A stretch of DNA of 64,000 nt from the NCBI GenBank assembly GCA_028583415.1, contig CM053267.1, positions 27,638,902 through 27,702,901 on the forward strand, in the 5' to 3' direction. The notes beneath the pieces are model-generated. The model saw only the letters and a program-made list of their open reading frames with translations, did no database searches and was not told the origin of the DNA. The translations under genes were made by a program, and so were the position numbers. The DNA is from Protea cynaroides. Lineage: Eukaryota > Streptophyta > Magnoliopsida > Proteales > Proteaceae. Positions 11,904-24,019 of this stretch are shown here, piece after piece. Position 1 is the stretch's first letter, and the number at the start of each line of letters is the position of its first letter.

Positions 11904-12461
11904 CTATATAAAGTTACAAATTATAACACCCCAGATCATTGTTTGAAAACTATTTCTTACGTGATTCGGCCCAAGCTTTCCTGAAGTTTTCAGCCCTCTC
12001 AGCCATTTTCTCTTTGCTATTGCCTGTCTATTCGGTACTATAGATGTCCTAGATGATCTAGTCTGCATTTGTGATCCAATAGATTCATCTTGTCTTTCCC
12101 TCTACATAATCACAAATAAGAATAATATTAGTAGCAAAAAAAAAAAAAAAAACAGTACTCAAATTTTTATGTTAGAAGAGATGCAACCTGTGTACTAGAT
12201 CATCCTTCTTCTGCAGCACCTTGTTCTTGAGAAGCGACTTCATTCCTTTTTCTTGTTTTTCTCTACATAATCACATTTAAGAGAAGGATTAATAGCAATA
12301 AAATTTATCGTGAACTTGGTATAAACATAGATGCTACCTGTGTTTCCTGTTGAGAAGAACCTTGGTGTTGAGAAGCATCAACTTGTTGAGCACCTTGTTG
12401 AGAAGCATCAACTTGAGAAGCACCTTGTCGAGAAGCATCATTCTTTTTCTTCTTGCAGGAC
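11904..12461 (-). pseudogene. MULE transposase, C-terminal tail exons
   Basis: Continues the transposase frame from 16488 across the inserted LTR: the last cysteine of the C-terminal zinc knuckle and a lysine run lie at about 12440-12460, then a Q/S/A-rich tail with GASQVDASQ-type repeats to 12338. Candidate introns are 12337-12263 and 12187-12102 (GT...TATGTAG). They separate a 75-bp exon (12262-12188) and a last exon (12101-11904, stop TAG). All junctions are phase 0, and both short exons begin after the same 'gtgattatgtag' acceptor, suggesting exon duplication. One in-frame TGA lies in the 75-bp exon. Splicing is inferred from frame and consensus only. Confidence 0.65.
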
Positions 12462-13700
12462 CTAACTGTAAGACCCTAATTTTGGCCCATGTCTTATTGA
12501 AGACATTTTTTTTATCATTTTGGTCATATTAGAATTTCTTGTATTTTTAGGTTGTTAGGAAAAATATAAAAAATAATTGAAATCATTAAAAAGAAGAAAA
12601 AATTATAAAATTACCAAAAAAAAATTGAGTGAGTTTGGGTTTAGGATAGTCTAACTAGGAATTTGGAGTCTATTAGGATTATGTTGGGTTTTTGTATTTT
12701 TATGGGCTTACTTTATTAATGGGCTTCATTAAAGAATGGGTTTAGGCTGGTTTAGTTTAGGTTGGTGTTTAGGACATAGAACAATGGGTTTGGGCTGGGT
12801 TTAGTTTAGATTGTGTTTAGGATATAGGCTAATGGGCTTGGGTCCGGGCTTAGAATAAATTGTGTAGTAGTTTTTTTTTTTTTTTTTTATCATATGAGAT
12901 GGATTGAAAGGGGATCAAGTGGAGGGATCCAGGCACTTGGACTAAGGGTTAGAAAAAAAAACTCTAGACAATCAAAAGAGGGGGAAATTTGGGGAAGTTA
13001 ATTTTTTTCTTGATGGGTGTACAACTCACCGAAAACCCTAAATCAAAGGGTTTTCGGGGGTTGAATCTGAAAAGAGGGGAAAGGCGGCAGAGAAGAGAAA
13101 AGGAAGGAGAGGAAGTAGGAGGAAGACCGAAGGAGGAGGAGCGGACAAGCTGAGGGGAAGAGCTCGAATCGGTTGCAGGCATTTTGGGGGTTCTATGGGG
13201 TTTTTTGGATTTCTCAGAGAGAGAATCATGGAACAATGAGAGAGACCAGGCGGTAGTGAGATGAGAAGGGAAGCCGCAACTGAGGAAAAAAAAGACAGAG
13301 GAAGGCGGCAGCCACAAAGCGGGAATAGGAGGAAGATGACATGTTCGGCTGATTTTGTTTTCCTCTGAAGATGTGCAGAGAGAAACCGCACAGGGTGACC
13401 GAAAGATCTCAAGTTGCAGGAGTTTTTTAACTCTTGAAGAGAGGGGACTACTAGTGGTTTCTTGCTGAAGAAAGTGAGAGCAGAGAGAAGGTTGCGGCTA
13501 TGACTGAAGAAGAAAGGAGCTGGAGAAATTGCAAAGGAGAAAATTATGCTTCGTGATTGAGGTAAGTTCTAGCCCTCTGATTTTTTATATCTTTACATAG
13601 AGGTTCTGCTGGACAGAGTGAAACCATGTGGTTTTGGCCTGCATTTATCAATTTGTGATTGCCTTCATATAGTATCTTGTCTGTTGATTTTGTTTGGTTC

Positions 13701-13703
<3 letters not shown>

Positions 13704-13754
<51 letters not shown>
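13704..13754. repeat. (CT)n microsatellite in the solo LTR
   Basis: Uninterrupted CT dinucleotides downstream of the leader donor. Confidence 0.95.
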
Positions 13755-13758
<4 letters not shown>

Positions 13759-15024
13759 CTATATTTATATATGTATCGGTTTTGCTTATTTTGCTTGTTC
13801 CTTTCTTGATGATAATGCTGATGGCTATGAAATTGGGATCTTCAGTTTTGGAATTGAAATCTTACAGGGGAAAATATAAGTGTATTACTCTGTAGTTACC
13901 CAGATGTTATAGATAAGTCGGAGGCATGGGGTTTTCTTTTTTGATGAATGAGATGAGTTTGGATGTTGCTGTGATGTTGTTGCCTGGTTTTTTTTTTAAT
14001 TGATTACTTAGGAACCCATTGTATGCCATAAGGTTACTCTGGATTTCTAGTGATTATATATTCCTCTCCATCTCCGATTAGGCAATGTAAAATGTGTCCC
14101 TATTGACTTTCTATTGTAAGGTGTCATCATATTCGCCGAACTTAGTGCTGATTTTCCAGATTTTTATTCAGCTTTGTTGATGTTTTCGGACACTTGCATT
14201 GCTGTCTAAGAGTCAATTCACTAAGCATGCGTGAACATTTAATTTCTAGGATGGTGACTTCATCTTACAGATCAATACCTGGTTTGGTCAATTGCAATTA
14301 TTTATTTCATACTCTTCTTGTCTTCCCAACAATTTCCATTTAGACCAGTGGTGGTTGGTTATTCAATGCTTGGACCAGCCCAATGCTTGATATACAAATT
14401 TGGTCTAGAGTTTGAACCTGGTCCAACTTGGTATTTTAATTTGGTTTGACCCTACACTTGGGTTGGGCCCAGATACATGGTTAACTTCATCTTAGTTTTT
14501 GCTCGGGCTGATATGATAAGTTGCACATTGGGCTGATCTAGCCTCATGTAATGGGTTCAGTTGGGCTCATCCAATCTCCTAGTGGGTTGGCCTAATGGTG
14601 ATAGGTTGGTTCAACACTATAGTGGGTTTGGTATAACCATGTCAAGCTGGTTCAGTCCTATTGTAGGATTGGTTTAATTGTTTTGAGTTGGTCCAACCAC
14701 ATGATAGGAGTGGTTCAAGGGTAATGGGCTGGTTCGTTAAATTAAAATTTTGAATTGTTCAATCCTTTGTTATGGGTTTGAAATGATTAAAGTTGAGCTT
14801 GGCTTTTGCCCGTGTTTGTTGTGTATTTGTTGTGACCCATTGCAACTTAATAGTGCTAATTGTAACTTAATAGTGCTAATTGTAACTCGATTTGTTTTGA
14901 TGCTTAACCTGGTTTGGTGTGGTGCTTAAACCAGACCAACCTCACATGCTCAAGTTGGCCCTATTTTTACTTGGTCTGGTTTAAGATATACCAGGTTTAC
15001 TAATCCATGTTGGGTTTAACACAT

Positions 15025-15078
15025 GCTTGAACTGTTTCTTGTGCTTGAACTGTTTCTTGTGCTTGAACTGTTTCTTGT
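15025..15078 (+). repeat. Three perfect 18-bp tandem repeats
   Basis: GCTTGAACTGTTTCTTGT three times in a row, lying in a T/G-rich stretch with many 'ggttggttcaa'-like words (14340-15000). Confidence 0.95.
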
Positions 15079-15420
15079 GCTTGATCTGAATGCATGAAGC
15101 CTCTCCCTTAACATTGTATGATTTTTTTAGGGTGACTCCAATGAGTCTATCTTTGTTGGGGTTCCCAAATCCCATGTCGACTGGGGTGGGCCCTGCCTAG
15201 GCCATGGGCCCGCTCAACCATTAGGGTTCGTCACATAATTTTTTTCCCCTTTCTCAAAGAAAAATACAAAAATTATGTTGTCTTCATGTGTTAGGCGACG
15301 GTTGGGATCATGTTGATCTCCAATCTAGCTATTACCTAGTTTTGTCTTTGGCCTTAGGCCAATCACTTCCCATGTTTGGGAATCGGTGTGCGGACCGATC
15401 ATTTTCAAAATCTTAGTTAA

Positions 15421-15670
15421 CCCTTGCTGAGTGCGAGGAGTCGAGGTCCGAGTACCTTTTGAGTGATGCCTCGCCGAGTGCGAGGAGTCGAGGTCCGAGT
15501 ACCTCTTGAGTGATTCCTTGTCGAGTGCAAGGAAGTCGAGGTCCGAGTACCTCTTCAGTGATGCCTTGCTGAGTGCAAGGAGTCGAGGTCCGAGTACCTC
15601 TTGAGTGATACCTTGCCGAGTGCGGGGAGCTGAGGTTCGAGTACCTCTGAGGTCCGAGCACCTCTTTAGT
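15421..15670 (+). repeat. ~47-48-bp tandem repeats (about five units)
   Basis: Units read 'cttgctgagtgcgaggag', then 'tcgaggtccgagtacc', then 'tcttgagtgatgc'. The last unit is rearranged with a duplicated 'gaggtccgagcacctc'. They lie in the 3' half of the solo LTR, just before the hairpin block. Confidence 0.9.
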
Positions 15671-15710
15671 AATGCCATGTGGGGTCCAACAACCCGTTAA
15701 CTGCTGGGAA

Positions 15711-15914
15711 CTACGTTTGACCTGATTCTCTAAAGAGATACGTAGGCAGCGGGAAGTGGAGAACTCTGAGTAGTTCACCCTTCGCGCACGGTCACACATG
15801 CTTCCTTTGTCAAGGGAGCACCTCACACACAACCACAACCCCAACCACAACCACAACCAAAACCCCCCGCACGAACTACGTTTGGCCTGATTCCCGCCGC
15901 ACAGGGATACGTAG
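15711..15914 (+). promoter_or_regulatory. Two nested hairpins (CTACGT...ACGTAG)
   Basis: Hairpin 1: outer CTACGT (15711-15716) with ACGTAG (15740-15745), inner TCTCT-AA-AGAGA (15727-15738). Hairpin 2: outer CTACGT (15876-15881) with ACGTAG (15909-15914), inner TCCC/GGGA. The outer arms are constant across all Tat-like LTRs here while the inner arms change yet stay complementary. Confidence 0.6.
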
Positions 15915-16220
15915 GCGGCTTGATCTCGAGCTTGATCATCCATTATCTGTTGTATTTTCTGTGTTATTCATTCTTTTATTTCATTATTTGTTTATTCATG
16001 ATTGTTTCATTTTTTTTAAATTTTATCCATTCATTTGTTCATTGCTCCATTTATTGTCTGTTGACTTGTATTTTATTTTTCAAGTTTATGTGGCAGCACC
16101 CTAAGTTAGAACAACTTAGAAACTTGATCTAGGGTTCCCCATTTGCCTAGTTAGGCTAAATTGAACGACCTGAACATACATAAGTTTCAACAATGTAGGA
16201 AATGATAGGACAGAAGGCGA

Positions 16221-16377
16221 CCGGTCCATGGACCGGGCGAGTTGGGTGCCTAACACCTTCCCAACTCGTAACTTGACACTTACCCTTCTCTGGTAAGAGT
16301 AGAAGCCAATCATTGAGCATGAGTCATAGTGTCTCTCCAAGTGAGAGACCATTTATAGGTCCTAGACCTTATCTAGG
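16221..16377 (+). promoter_or_regulatory. Palindrome and two hairpins near LTR end
   Basis: CCGGTCCATGGACCGG is a perfect palindrome (16221-16236). CGAGTTGGG (16238-16246) pairs with CCCAACTCG (16260-16268) around a conserved TGCCTAACACCTT loop. CCTAGA (16361-16366) pairs with TCTAGG (16372-16377). Equivalent elements with different arm sequences are at 6042-6206 and 61660-61825. Confidence 0.6.
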
Positions 16378-16487
16378 TGGTGACTCCATATTTTACTCCA
16401 TCCATTGGCGTGGATGGACAAAATAACCAAGGTGAGAGCCTAATTTTGATTTCGTGAAGGATCATATGAAAATCCATTGTCCTCACA

Positions 16488-19024
16488 CTAGCGTTGTAAC
16501 CAATTCTCTTGCAATAGGAATAGTGGACAGTAGCATTTCTTTTTCTAAACTTAGAATGTGGGTCCTCTTTAGCTGCTCTCCTCCTCTTTATGCTTGGCCT
16601 ACTAGCTCTCCTTCTATGTTTGGGTGGCTGTACTATAGGCTCATGTTCATTTATCATAATAGTGTCTAACCCAGACATACCATGAATGAACTCAGAGTAG
16701 GAAAGCATAAATTTTTGAATGGTAAAAAATGAGGAAACATGATCCTCTACATTACCCCTCATAAAAAGGACTGCGGCTATAACATGCTTATAGGGTACCC
16801 CACTAACTTCCCATACAGCACACTCACATGTTTTCTTCTTCATATCTACTACATGCCTACTGTGCCCATCATTGATATCAAACTCTTCTGGTCCACAAGA
16901 CATCACATGACAACTCCTAGATGCTTCCTGAGTTGACACTAATTTCTTCAATATAGTAGGTGTTATCCTCCCATTGAAATCACAACCCTTTTTGTACCTA
17001 TCTTGCATCCTCTTTATAAGTTTTATTATAAGTTCATCAATCAAGTCAAAATAGGTTTACCTCTAAAGGATTGTATCCAATTATTAAAACACTCTGACAT
17101 GTTGTTAGTGACATGGTCACTAACAATCATGTAGTCGAATGCGTGTCTAGCCCAAGTTGACACAGGATTTCTCATCATTCATTGATATGCTTCTCTTTTG
17201 GTTGTCTTATCTCTTACATTGCTTTGTTGAACTCAGAGGCATTATCCTTGCATGTTGTCCAGAACAATCTTCTCAAAAGCAGGCCAGGAGATTTCTTCTG
17301 AAAGTTATTGTATATATGTCTACAGCATAATCTTTGATTTACAAATGGAAATATTTCTATAATTGCCTCAGATAAGCCCTATAACAAAAAAAAAAAAAAA
17401 AAAAAAAAAAAAAACATGTAAGTGGCATGCATTGGAACTTCAAACTTAACTATGCAAGAAGCAAAGAAACATGACAAGAAAAAAATCACATTACCTTTTG
17501 TTTGTCTGACATAAAAGTCAGATGATGTCCAGCAAGGTCATATGATAGTGCCTCCGAAAGAGATCTCAGAAACCATGTCCAAGAGTCTTTGTTTTTGTTT
17601 TCCACTACACTGAAGGCAATTGGAAAGAGGCCATTATTGGCACCCATACTTGTAGCTACTAGTAGAATTCCTTGATAACTGCCTTTCAAATGATAGCCAT
17701 CAATGCCAATGAATGGCTTGCATCCTTTCAAAAACCCTTGCTTGTAGACATCAAAATAGACAAACAACCTTTTGAAAATTGGTTTTAGAGTTGTTGCTGA
17801 GGCCTCCTCATTCTGTAACTTGAACATACAACCTGGATTCCTCTCTAACAACATTTAATCATATCCGGGCAGCTTCGCATATGATTGTCTCTGAGTAGTC
17901 AAATTCTCTTGCTTGACAACTAACCTTGCCCTATACAACTGTTGATTTGAAGGCTTTATACCATACATTGCCATTAAAGCAGCCTTCATGCTTTCATTCT
18001 TCATGTCAGAGTCTGCTCTTAACCTATTGGCTAGCTTGGTGGCAATCCAAATTGAGTTGGCATTTTTGTTGGTTAACTCCCTTCCACAAGTGTGATCTGT
18101 ATGACATTTTCTGACCACAAAAGTGTCCCCATCTGTTCCCACAATTGCATGGATTATCCAAGGACATCCATCTTTGGCATAAATCATTGTTACCCTCTTC
18201 TTATCATTTTTTAGTCTAATTATATCTATGCCCTGTTGAATGACAAAATCTTTTAGAACTTTCCTGAAAGAGACGACATTTTCATAGACATTCCCTTGTT
18301 TAATTTCTACCCTTTTAACATCATCTATGTCTACCTCATAATCTCTGACAGTACTTTCTTCTAGAAAACCTGCTTCAACATCGGAAAAGTCCATCTCCTC
18401 AATATCCTCTTTCTCATACTCTACATCTCTATCTCCTTCAGACTCACTACTATCTTCCAGGTTGAGGTCCCAGTCGTCATCCAATGGGTCATCCTCACTA
18501 TCACTCTCAATAGCTGATTCTTTTCCCTTCCTTCTACAACCACTACTGCCAACAGTTTCAGTAGTGGGAGGTGCACTTGTACTAGTGTCCCCTTCTCTTT
18601 CCATCACATGCATAGTGCCAGGAGTACTTTTTGCTGTGGACACTCTTTCCTCCACAGGCAAAATGGGTGATGCAATTAGAGGCCTCCTTGCAACTGTCTT
18701 TCTTAATTGCTTACGGGATGGCCTAGGTCTACCAATCATTGATGAATCATATCCATTAATGGTATACCTATTTAATGTGGAATCACCCACATTTACTCTA
18801 TAAACTTCTAACAACATGGCTCTACCCTGTTCTTTAAATATATTCACCAGTTCTAAGACATCAGCATCAGATTTGACTTCGTAGTACCCACCATTGGGCA
18901 TCTCTGCCCTCACTGAGAAGCTGACAGATCTACCATCTGGAATGGCTCTCAGAACTGTGTAATATGTTGTGTGGACTATGTCAATCCAGCTGATACAGTC
19001 TTCATCAACCATTTTGATTTCCAA
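16488..19024 (-). pseudogene. MuDR-type MULE transposase, N-terminal to zinc-knuckle part
   Basis: In order from 19024: a PB1-like N-terminal domain (first ~80 codons), an acidic linker, a MuDR DNA-binding domain with a WRKY/GCM1-like C...C...H-x-H/C zinc finger (about 18290-18080), the MULE catalytic domain with IGIDGYHLKG (first D) and FMSDKQKG (second D), and NNMSE (third acidic residue). A SWIM finger follows (CEC...VPYKH), then a degenerate zinc knuckle. A 116-bp intron (17494-17379, GTAATG...TTATAG, T-rich on the coding strand) joins DKQK to GLSEAI in frame. Damage: a stop at 17855-17857, two stops and frame changes between 17040 and 17230, and the SWIM cysteine expected before K-H is Tyr. 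The coding frame continues at 12461-11904 past the inserted LTR. Terminal inverted repeats were not found. Confidence 0.85.
17379..17494 (-). other. Candidate intron of the MULE transposase
   Basis: Donor AAAG|GTAATG and acceptor TTGTTATAG|GG on the minus strand. Removing it restores the conserved SD-x-QKG-L motif in frame. The intron contains a 33-nt-scale poly(T) tract (poly(A) on plus, about 17386-17414). Confidence 0.75.
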
Positions 19025-19180
19025 CTCATCTTTGTACTAATAATATAAACTGAATTTTTCTGCCATGTTCAAAAATCTGTTTACAAGATGAAAAAAAAAA
19101 CAATCACACCATAATAACATGAAATATATGATAAGTGGTAAAATGATAAGAACAGGAAAGATATGATAAGTGGGAAAATG

Positions 19181-19312
19181 ATAGTCTTTCACATAGTCTA
19201 GTATAATCTTCTTAGCTTTTGGGTAGGTCTTACCATAGAAGTCTATTTTTGGAGCAGCTTGAGAAGAACCCAAAAAGCATAAGAACAGGATTAAAATTGC
19301 AGCAAAACTCAT
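19181..19312 (-). pseudogene. Class III peroxidase N-terminal fragment
   Basis: The frame begins MSFAAILILFLCFLGSSQA (signal peptide) followed by a DFYGKTYPKAKKIILDYVKD segment. This matches the start of secreted plant class III peroxidases (consensus FY-x2-[ST]CP-x-A-x2-I[VIL]). The first conserved cysteine (TCP) is Tyr. Homology stops abruptly after VKDY, before the distal-histidine motif, so haem binding and catalysis are absent. It lies about 540 bp upstream of the MULE transposase start, on the same strand, fitting a captured host exon fragment. A relic of a host gene broken by insertion is the alternative. Confidence 0.6.
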
Positions 19313-21688
19313 GCTTTCCACTGTAGTTAATTTAAAAGAAATCTCAGCAGTCACTGTCTCTGTACTGATGACCAATTCCAGAACTATGTAACAAGATCTA
19401 TAAGCCTTCCAATCATTTGAATTTGTGCTCTACCTGCCAAGTGCTTTAGTAAAGAATTTTCAATAATCTATTGGCAGTTTTAAATTAGATTAGTTAAACT
19501 TGTCTTGGATAGGACAAGTGAAAGAATAATATTTCATTATTTTGGTGGTACGCTTTATTGACTAATTTACTACAAATCTACAGTCTTCTTTTTCTTTCTT
19601 TTCCATCCTCCTAACTATTTTTTTCATGGTGGCCTGTAAAAGTATAAATATAAATTATTTTCTCTTTTGTGTCATCCTCTCCCTTTGGATAATATATATA
19701 ACAATTGAAATATAATATTGAGCAATGGAATATATTTGATTGAGTACTGGTCATATCCAAAACAGATCCGATGGAAAAACGATACTTGTTCGATCCTTAC
19801 TAAAATAGACTGAGATCAGAGATCGACCAAGTCTAAAACCGATACGAACTGACCAATCCAACTGATCCAATATGAACCATGATTCTAATGACCATTCATA
19901 CATGATCAATCTAGATTTGAATTTCAAGCAAATCCTAGAAGGAACAAGACATAATGGGCCAGATTATAAAGTGAGAATTGCCAAGTCGGTCTAGAGTCTT
20001 AGAGAAAAAATCCAAAAATGAGGGCCTACCTACCTGATCTTGCAATAATATAAGTAAAATAATCTATAGCTCCTCTCTCTCTCTCTCTCTCTCTATTGTG
20101 ACCCACTATCAAGATTTTTGTTCTAGGTATTGGAACCAACCTAACTAGAAAATATGCACTTTTACAAAGATGCAATTAACAAATTGCTCACCAGTAGACA
20201 AAATTAGTAGAACCAACCTGCAAACAATAAACAAAGAAAATAGTAGAAAATAAAAAGGCTTTGCAAAAAATGACACAAAGGATAAACACATTCACATACC
20301 CAGAGGTCGACAATGAAGGGCTGTAGGGCTCACCTGTTGGCGGTCTAGGACCACTTGTACACTGTAAATGTAAAAGTGTAAATAAAAAATGAAATTGTTT
20401 CATTCAATGTTTCTTCAATGTAGTATATATAGACAAGGATATCGAACTAAAACAATTCATCAATTTTTTTGCATCCCCGATTCAACTATTAGGTTAGGGT
20501 TTGGGTTTCATTTCATACCTCATGGAATATTGGGGAAAAAGTATCCCCCTGTTAGTCGAAGAAGAAAAAGTTGTGGGGAAGAGGGGATTGAACGAAAAAT
20601 AAGTGGTACATACCTGATGAAGTTTATCGTTGTCGAGGACGAAGATATTCAGAGGATTGAATAACTTGGGGTGGTCAGGGATAAAGAAGACAAAAAGTTC
20701 ATGTCGCACTTCGTCATCCTCATCGAGTAGAGGTAGGGTTGCAGAAGAATGGCCGATTTAGCTAGCTTTGTTGCACCATCGACGGCGAAAATCTCAAGTG
20801 GGTCTTCGTCGTCTTTGTCGAGTACAGGTAGGGCTTTGTTTCTTTTCCCTCTTTTCACTGTTACAAACAACTTCTATTATTGTTTTGAAGTGAGAGAGGG
20901 AAGTAGGATCAAAAATATCAAGTGGGTAGAATCATCTTTTCAACAAACCCAAAGGGTATTCTTGTCTGTGAAATATTCAAATTCACATGGCGTCAATATC
21001 TAATGGACATCAACTGACTGGGTAGACTGCTTTGATTACCACAGCCAAACCTTTGGGGTGTAGGTGATGTTTTGGCATTTTTGTTGGTGTAGATGATGTT
21101 AGTGATCTTTGATAGGGTCTAGATGAAATTTTTTCTAATTTTTAATTAAAGATACTTGCAGACAACGACACTAAAAGGATAAATATAACACTTATGCCTA
21201 AAGTAATAGATTTATTACAAACAAGCCTTTGTAGTTAAAACTATTACATAATCGACTTATGAGCATAGAAATAATTACTGTCACCACCCTAGTTCAGCGG
21301 AATGTCTGCTACAAAGAATCTAAACCATCAATTGGACACCAAAAAAATTTTAAAAAATAATTAATAATACTTAATAATATTTTAAATCCTTTTGTAAACT
21401 ATTTAAGACCTCTCTCTTTTGCATTTCACCTGGTACATGAATTGGATTTCTTGTCAAGCATCTCTTTCGTTCACCGGTAAATACTATGAATCTAGTGCAC
21501 TGATACATAGCCAAGAGACATAATCGTTAGTATACATTAATATTCATAATGCCCAACTGCGAGGATAAGGACCTTTCAGGTTTGAGGACCAATTGCAACC
21601 TATTAATTTGAGTTTTATCTATAACACATCTACCGATAATTTGTTCAAAACTCTTATGTGATCCAATTTAATATATACGCATATGAAT
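19313..21688. other. Unassigned AT-rich flank
   Basis: No convincing gene. It holds a CT microsatellite (20071-20095) and two related stretches around 20620-20850 with 'gtcgtcgtc/tcgaggacgaag' wording and GTA-donor-like ends, possibly UTR or captured fragments. AT-rich sequence continues to the E2 insertion site. The stretch 21430-21688 resumes at 33610-33815 beyond element E2. Confidence 0.4.
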
Positions 21689-23953
21689 TGTCACACCCCA
21701 ATTCTGAACCAACTAGAACGGTGTGAGTGAACTGTCATTGAACCAACGGTTCACACCAGGATCTCGAATAGATCGTGTCCACTCATACAAACCATTTCAC
21801 ATAACCACAATCAGAATATAATAATACAGCGGAAGTCTTTAAATAAAATGAACTGAGAATCTACTGATAACTTAAATAAAATATCCAATTATTAAAAATC
21901 CAAACATAAAACTAAATATCTTTACATCTCTTTAATATCAACCGAAAATAACTGAAACAAATAAATAAAAATCAAATCAAAGTTACACGCAGAAAGGGCA
22001 CTCGCATGAAGCGTCATGCTCGTCCTCTCCTGCCTATACACCCGGAGCAGCAACATCACCATACGCCGGAGCGTTCACATAGTCGTCCACCTTGTAACCT
22101 GCATCAACACCTAAAACAATGTGTACACAAAGGGTGAGCTCACAACTTAGCTCAGTAAGACAATCAGACAGTTTCATAATATTATGCATGAGTAACAATC
22201 ATTTTACATTGTAGTCTGGTTTAAGTTTGCAATGTGCTATAGAAAGGTTTGGTGGCCCCCGCACCTCTATACACGAGTAGGTGGCACAGCATGGATCAGA
22301 CCACCATCGGCTCACATGCACCCATCATGGAATAGAGATAGAGCTAAGATATCCCCGTACCTCCCCTAATGCTCTACCTATACCAATACCTAAGCCCCTA
22401 CTGGCCAGGACTTGCAAATTGGGCTCGTAACTAACCAATCCTATATGTAATCAATGTAGGCTCTATCCCAGCACAGCCGTCTACGGCATAGAGATAGAGC
22501 TAAGGCATCCCTGTACCTTCCCTGATACCCTATCTGCAACTAACCCACTAGGATAGAACAATACGCAGGTAGACCCTATCCCAACATAACTCCCTACGGC
22601 ATAAAGATAGAGCTAAACTATCGTGGACAAGCCAGCGTCGACCTCGAAGACCACAGTGCCACATAGCCATGGCCAGGCCAACATCAACAACGGAGACCAC
22701 CGTACCACGGCCTTCCCCTGATGCCCCACCCGTACCAAGCATGTTGAAATAGAATACTACAAAAGTGCCAGTGTGAGGAATGATCCCAGGCTCCATGCCC
22801 CACTCCACACACCAACGAAAACAATCACATGCCTAACAATCATATCCTATCAATGCATGAACAATAATAACTAAAAGTAAAGGATGGCATGTGAATATGC
22901 ACAAACATCACATCATATATATCCAGGTCGTTAACAACGATTTACTGTCCATTAATTATTAGGGTTTAGGTCAGATTCCCTTACCTGATGCTTGTTTGTT
23001 AGCTTGCTCGACGTTGCAAGACCCAAACGGAATGTCACAAAGTCCTACAATATTATTAGGGTTTCATTAGAATAGTTTCTTAGGTTTCACGTTGGTCGAA
23101 AAACCAAAAAAAAAACAAACCCAGTCTTTCAGAGTTGACTGGTCGTAGCATACCGGTCGCATCATTGTGGAAAAGTTAGCAACCGGTATGGTCGACCGGT
23201 ATGTCTCTAGAAGACCATACATTAGGTTTTTCGACTGCCGTCGATCAATCTCTATGGATTTCCAGGATTTCTCCTATCCATTCTAAGTCTGAGCTTTGAG
23301 TTAGAGTTATCTCCAACTCATTCAAGTATAGTTTCGTTGAATATCATCCTAGAACTCGAATCTAGGGTCTGACGACAAATTTAGGGTTTATTGGCCAATT
23401 AGGGTTTTAGATCAATACCTACTTTGCATGGTATTGATCCACCCATACAACTATCCTAGAGTCATAGAGTAAGATGAATGATTAAAATACTTACCGTCGA
23501 CTGGCGTAAGGTGAGCGTCGTCGAACGGCAATGGCGGCACCTCCTTCTTCTTCCTAGCTTCTTCCCCTTTCCAACCTCCTTCTCCTCTCTAGGGTTTGTG
23601 AGAGACAATGGAAAGGATTTGAGGAGGTTTAAAGGTGTTTATATAGGCTAGGATTAGGGTTTAGTAACCCTATTAGGATTAGGAAAGTCCAGGATTCAGA
23701 ATTGGGAAAGTGGGACCCACAGAGATTCAATTCTGGATCTCCGTAGTCAGCTACGCAGAGTTGACCGGTCGACCGATACCAAGACCGGTACCATCGACCG
23801 GTCAACATAAAATCATGATTATTTGACCGTCTTTGATCCGATTTCATACCTGTTTGTCATCCGCTCGTCCCGTCTGGCCCGGAGATGATCGGAAGATCTG
23901 TTATGACATGAAATCAAGGTTTAGGACCGGGTTTATGGAGTGCGGGTCTTACA
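21689..23953 (-). repeat. 3' LTR of E2
   Basis: Reads TGTCACACC...GGTCTTACA on plus. TATA box TTTATATA (23638-23645, minus). GGTCGA clusters at 23141-23225 and 23755-23815 with ACC flanks (ACCGGTCGACCG, CATCGACCGGTC). Three GATAGAGCTAA modules at 22320-22620. The 33-codon LTR frame is damaged here by an in-frame TAG and a slightly early stop, unlike in the 5' LTR. Confidence 0.95.
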
Positions 23954-24019
23954 ACTCCCCCACCCTTAAAAAAAATTTCGTCCCCAAAATTTACATATAG
24001 GTTTCACAACTCCCCACCC

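Larger units (their letters stand above)
12467..16487 (+). mobile_element. Tat/Ogre-like solo LTR inserted in the MULE transposase
   Basis: 4,021 bp, TGTAAGACCC...GTCCTCACA, flanked by CTAAC (12462-12466) and CTAGC (16488-16492), a 4/5-match duplication. Removing it rejoins the transposase frame inside its zinc knuckle. The architecture matches the LTR at 56782-61861: purine-rich leader (13000-13560) with GATTGAG|GTAAG donor (13562), CT tract, tandem repeats, two GAACTACGT...TACGTAGGC units, GGGTGCCTAACACCTTCCC, CCTAGA...TCTAGG and 'ggtggtgactcc' near the end. The sequence has diverged from the 5-kb LTRs, so it is a different subfamily. Minus-strand frames at 12964-13412 are shadows of the GA-rich leader. 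Confidence 0.85.

Noticed and set aside
6629..13895. Frames containing SLSLSL runs (6629-6928, 13618-13895)
   Set aside because: They read through CT microsatellites and have no conserved domain.
15413..15943. 176-codon minus frame with repeated 'EVLGPRL' segments
   Set aside because: Antisense reading of the 47-48-bp LTR repeats.
20389..21003. Small plus frames upstream of the MULE
   Set aside because: No recognisable domain and no conserved counterpart; left as unassigned flank.
11757..21430. MULE terminal inverted repeats
   Set aside because: I looked at the sequence on both sides of the transposase and found no convincing inverted pair or 9-bp duplication.
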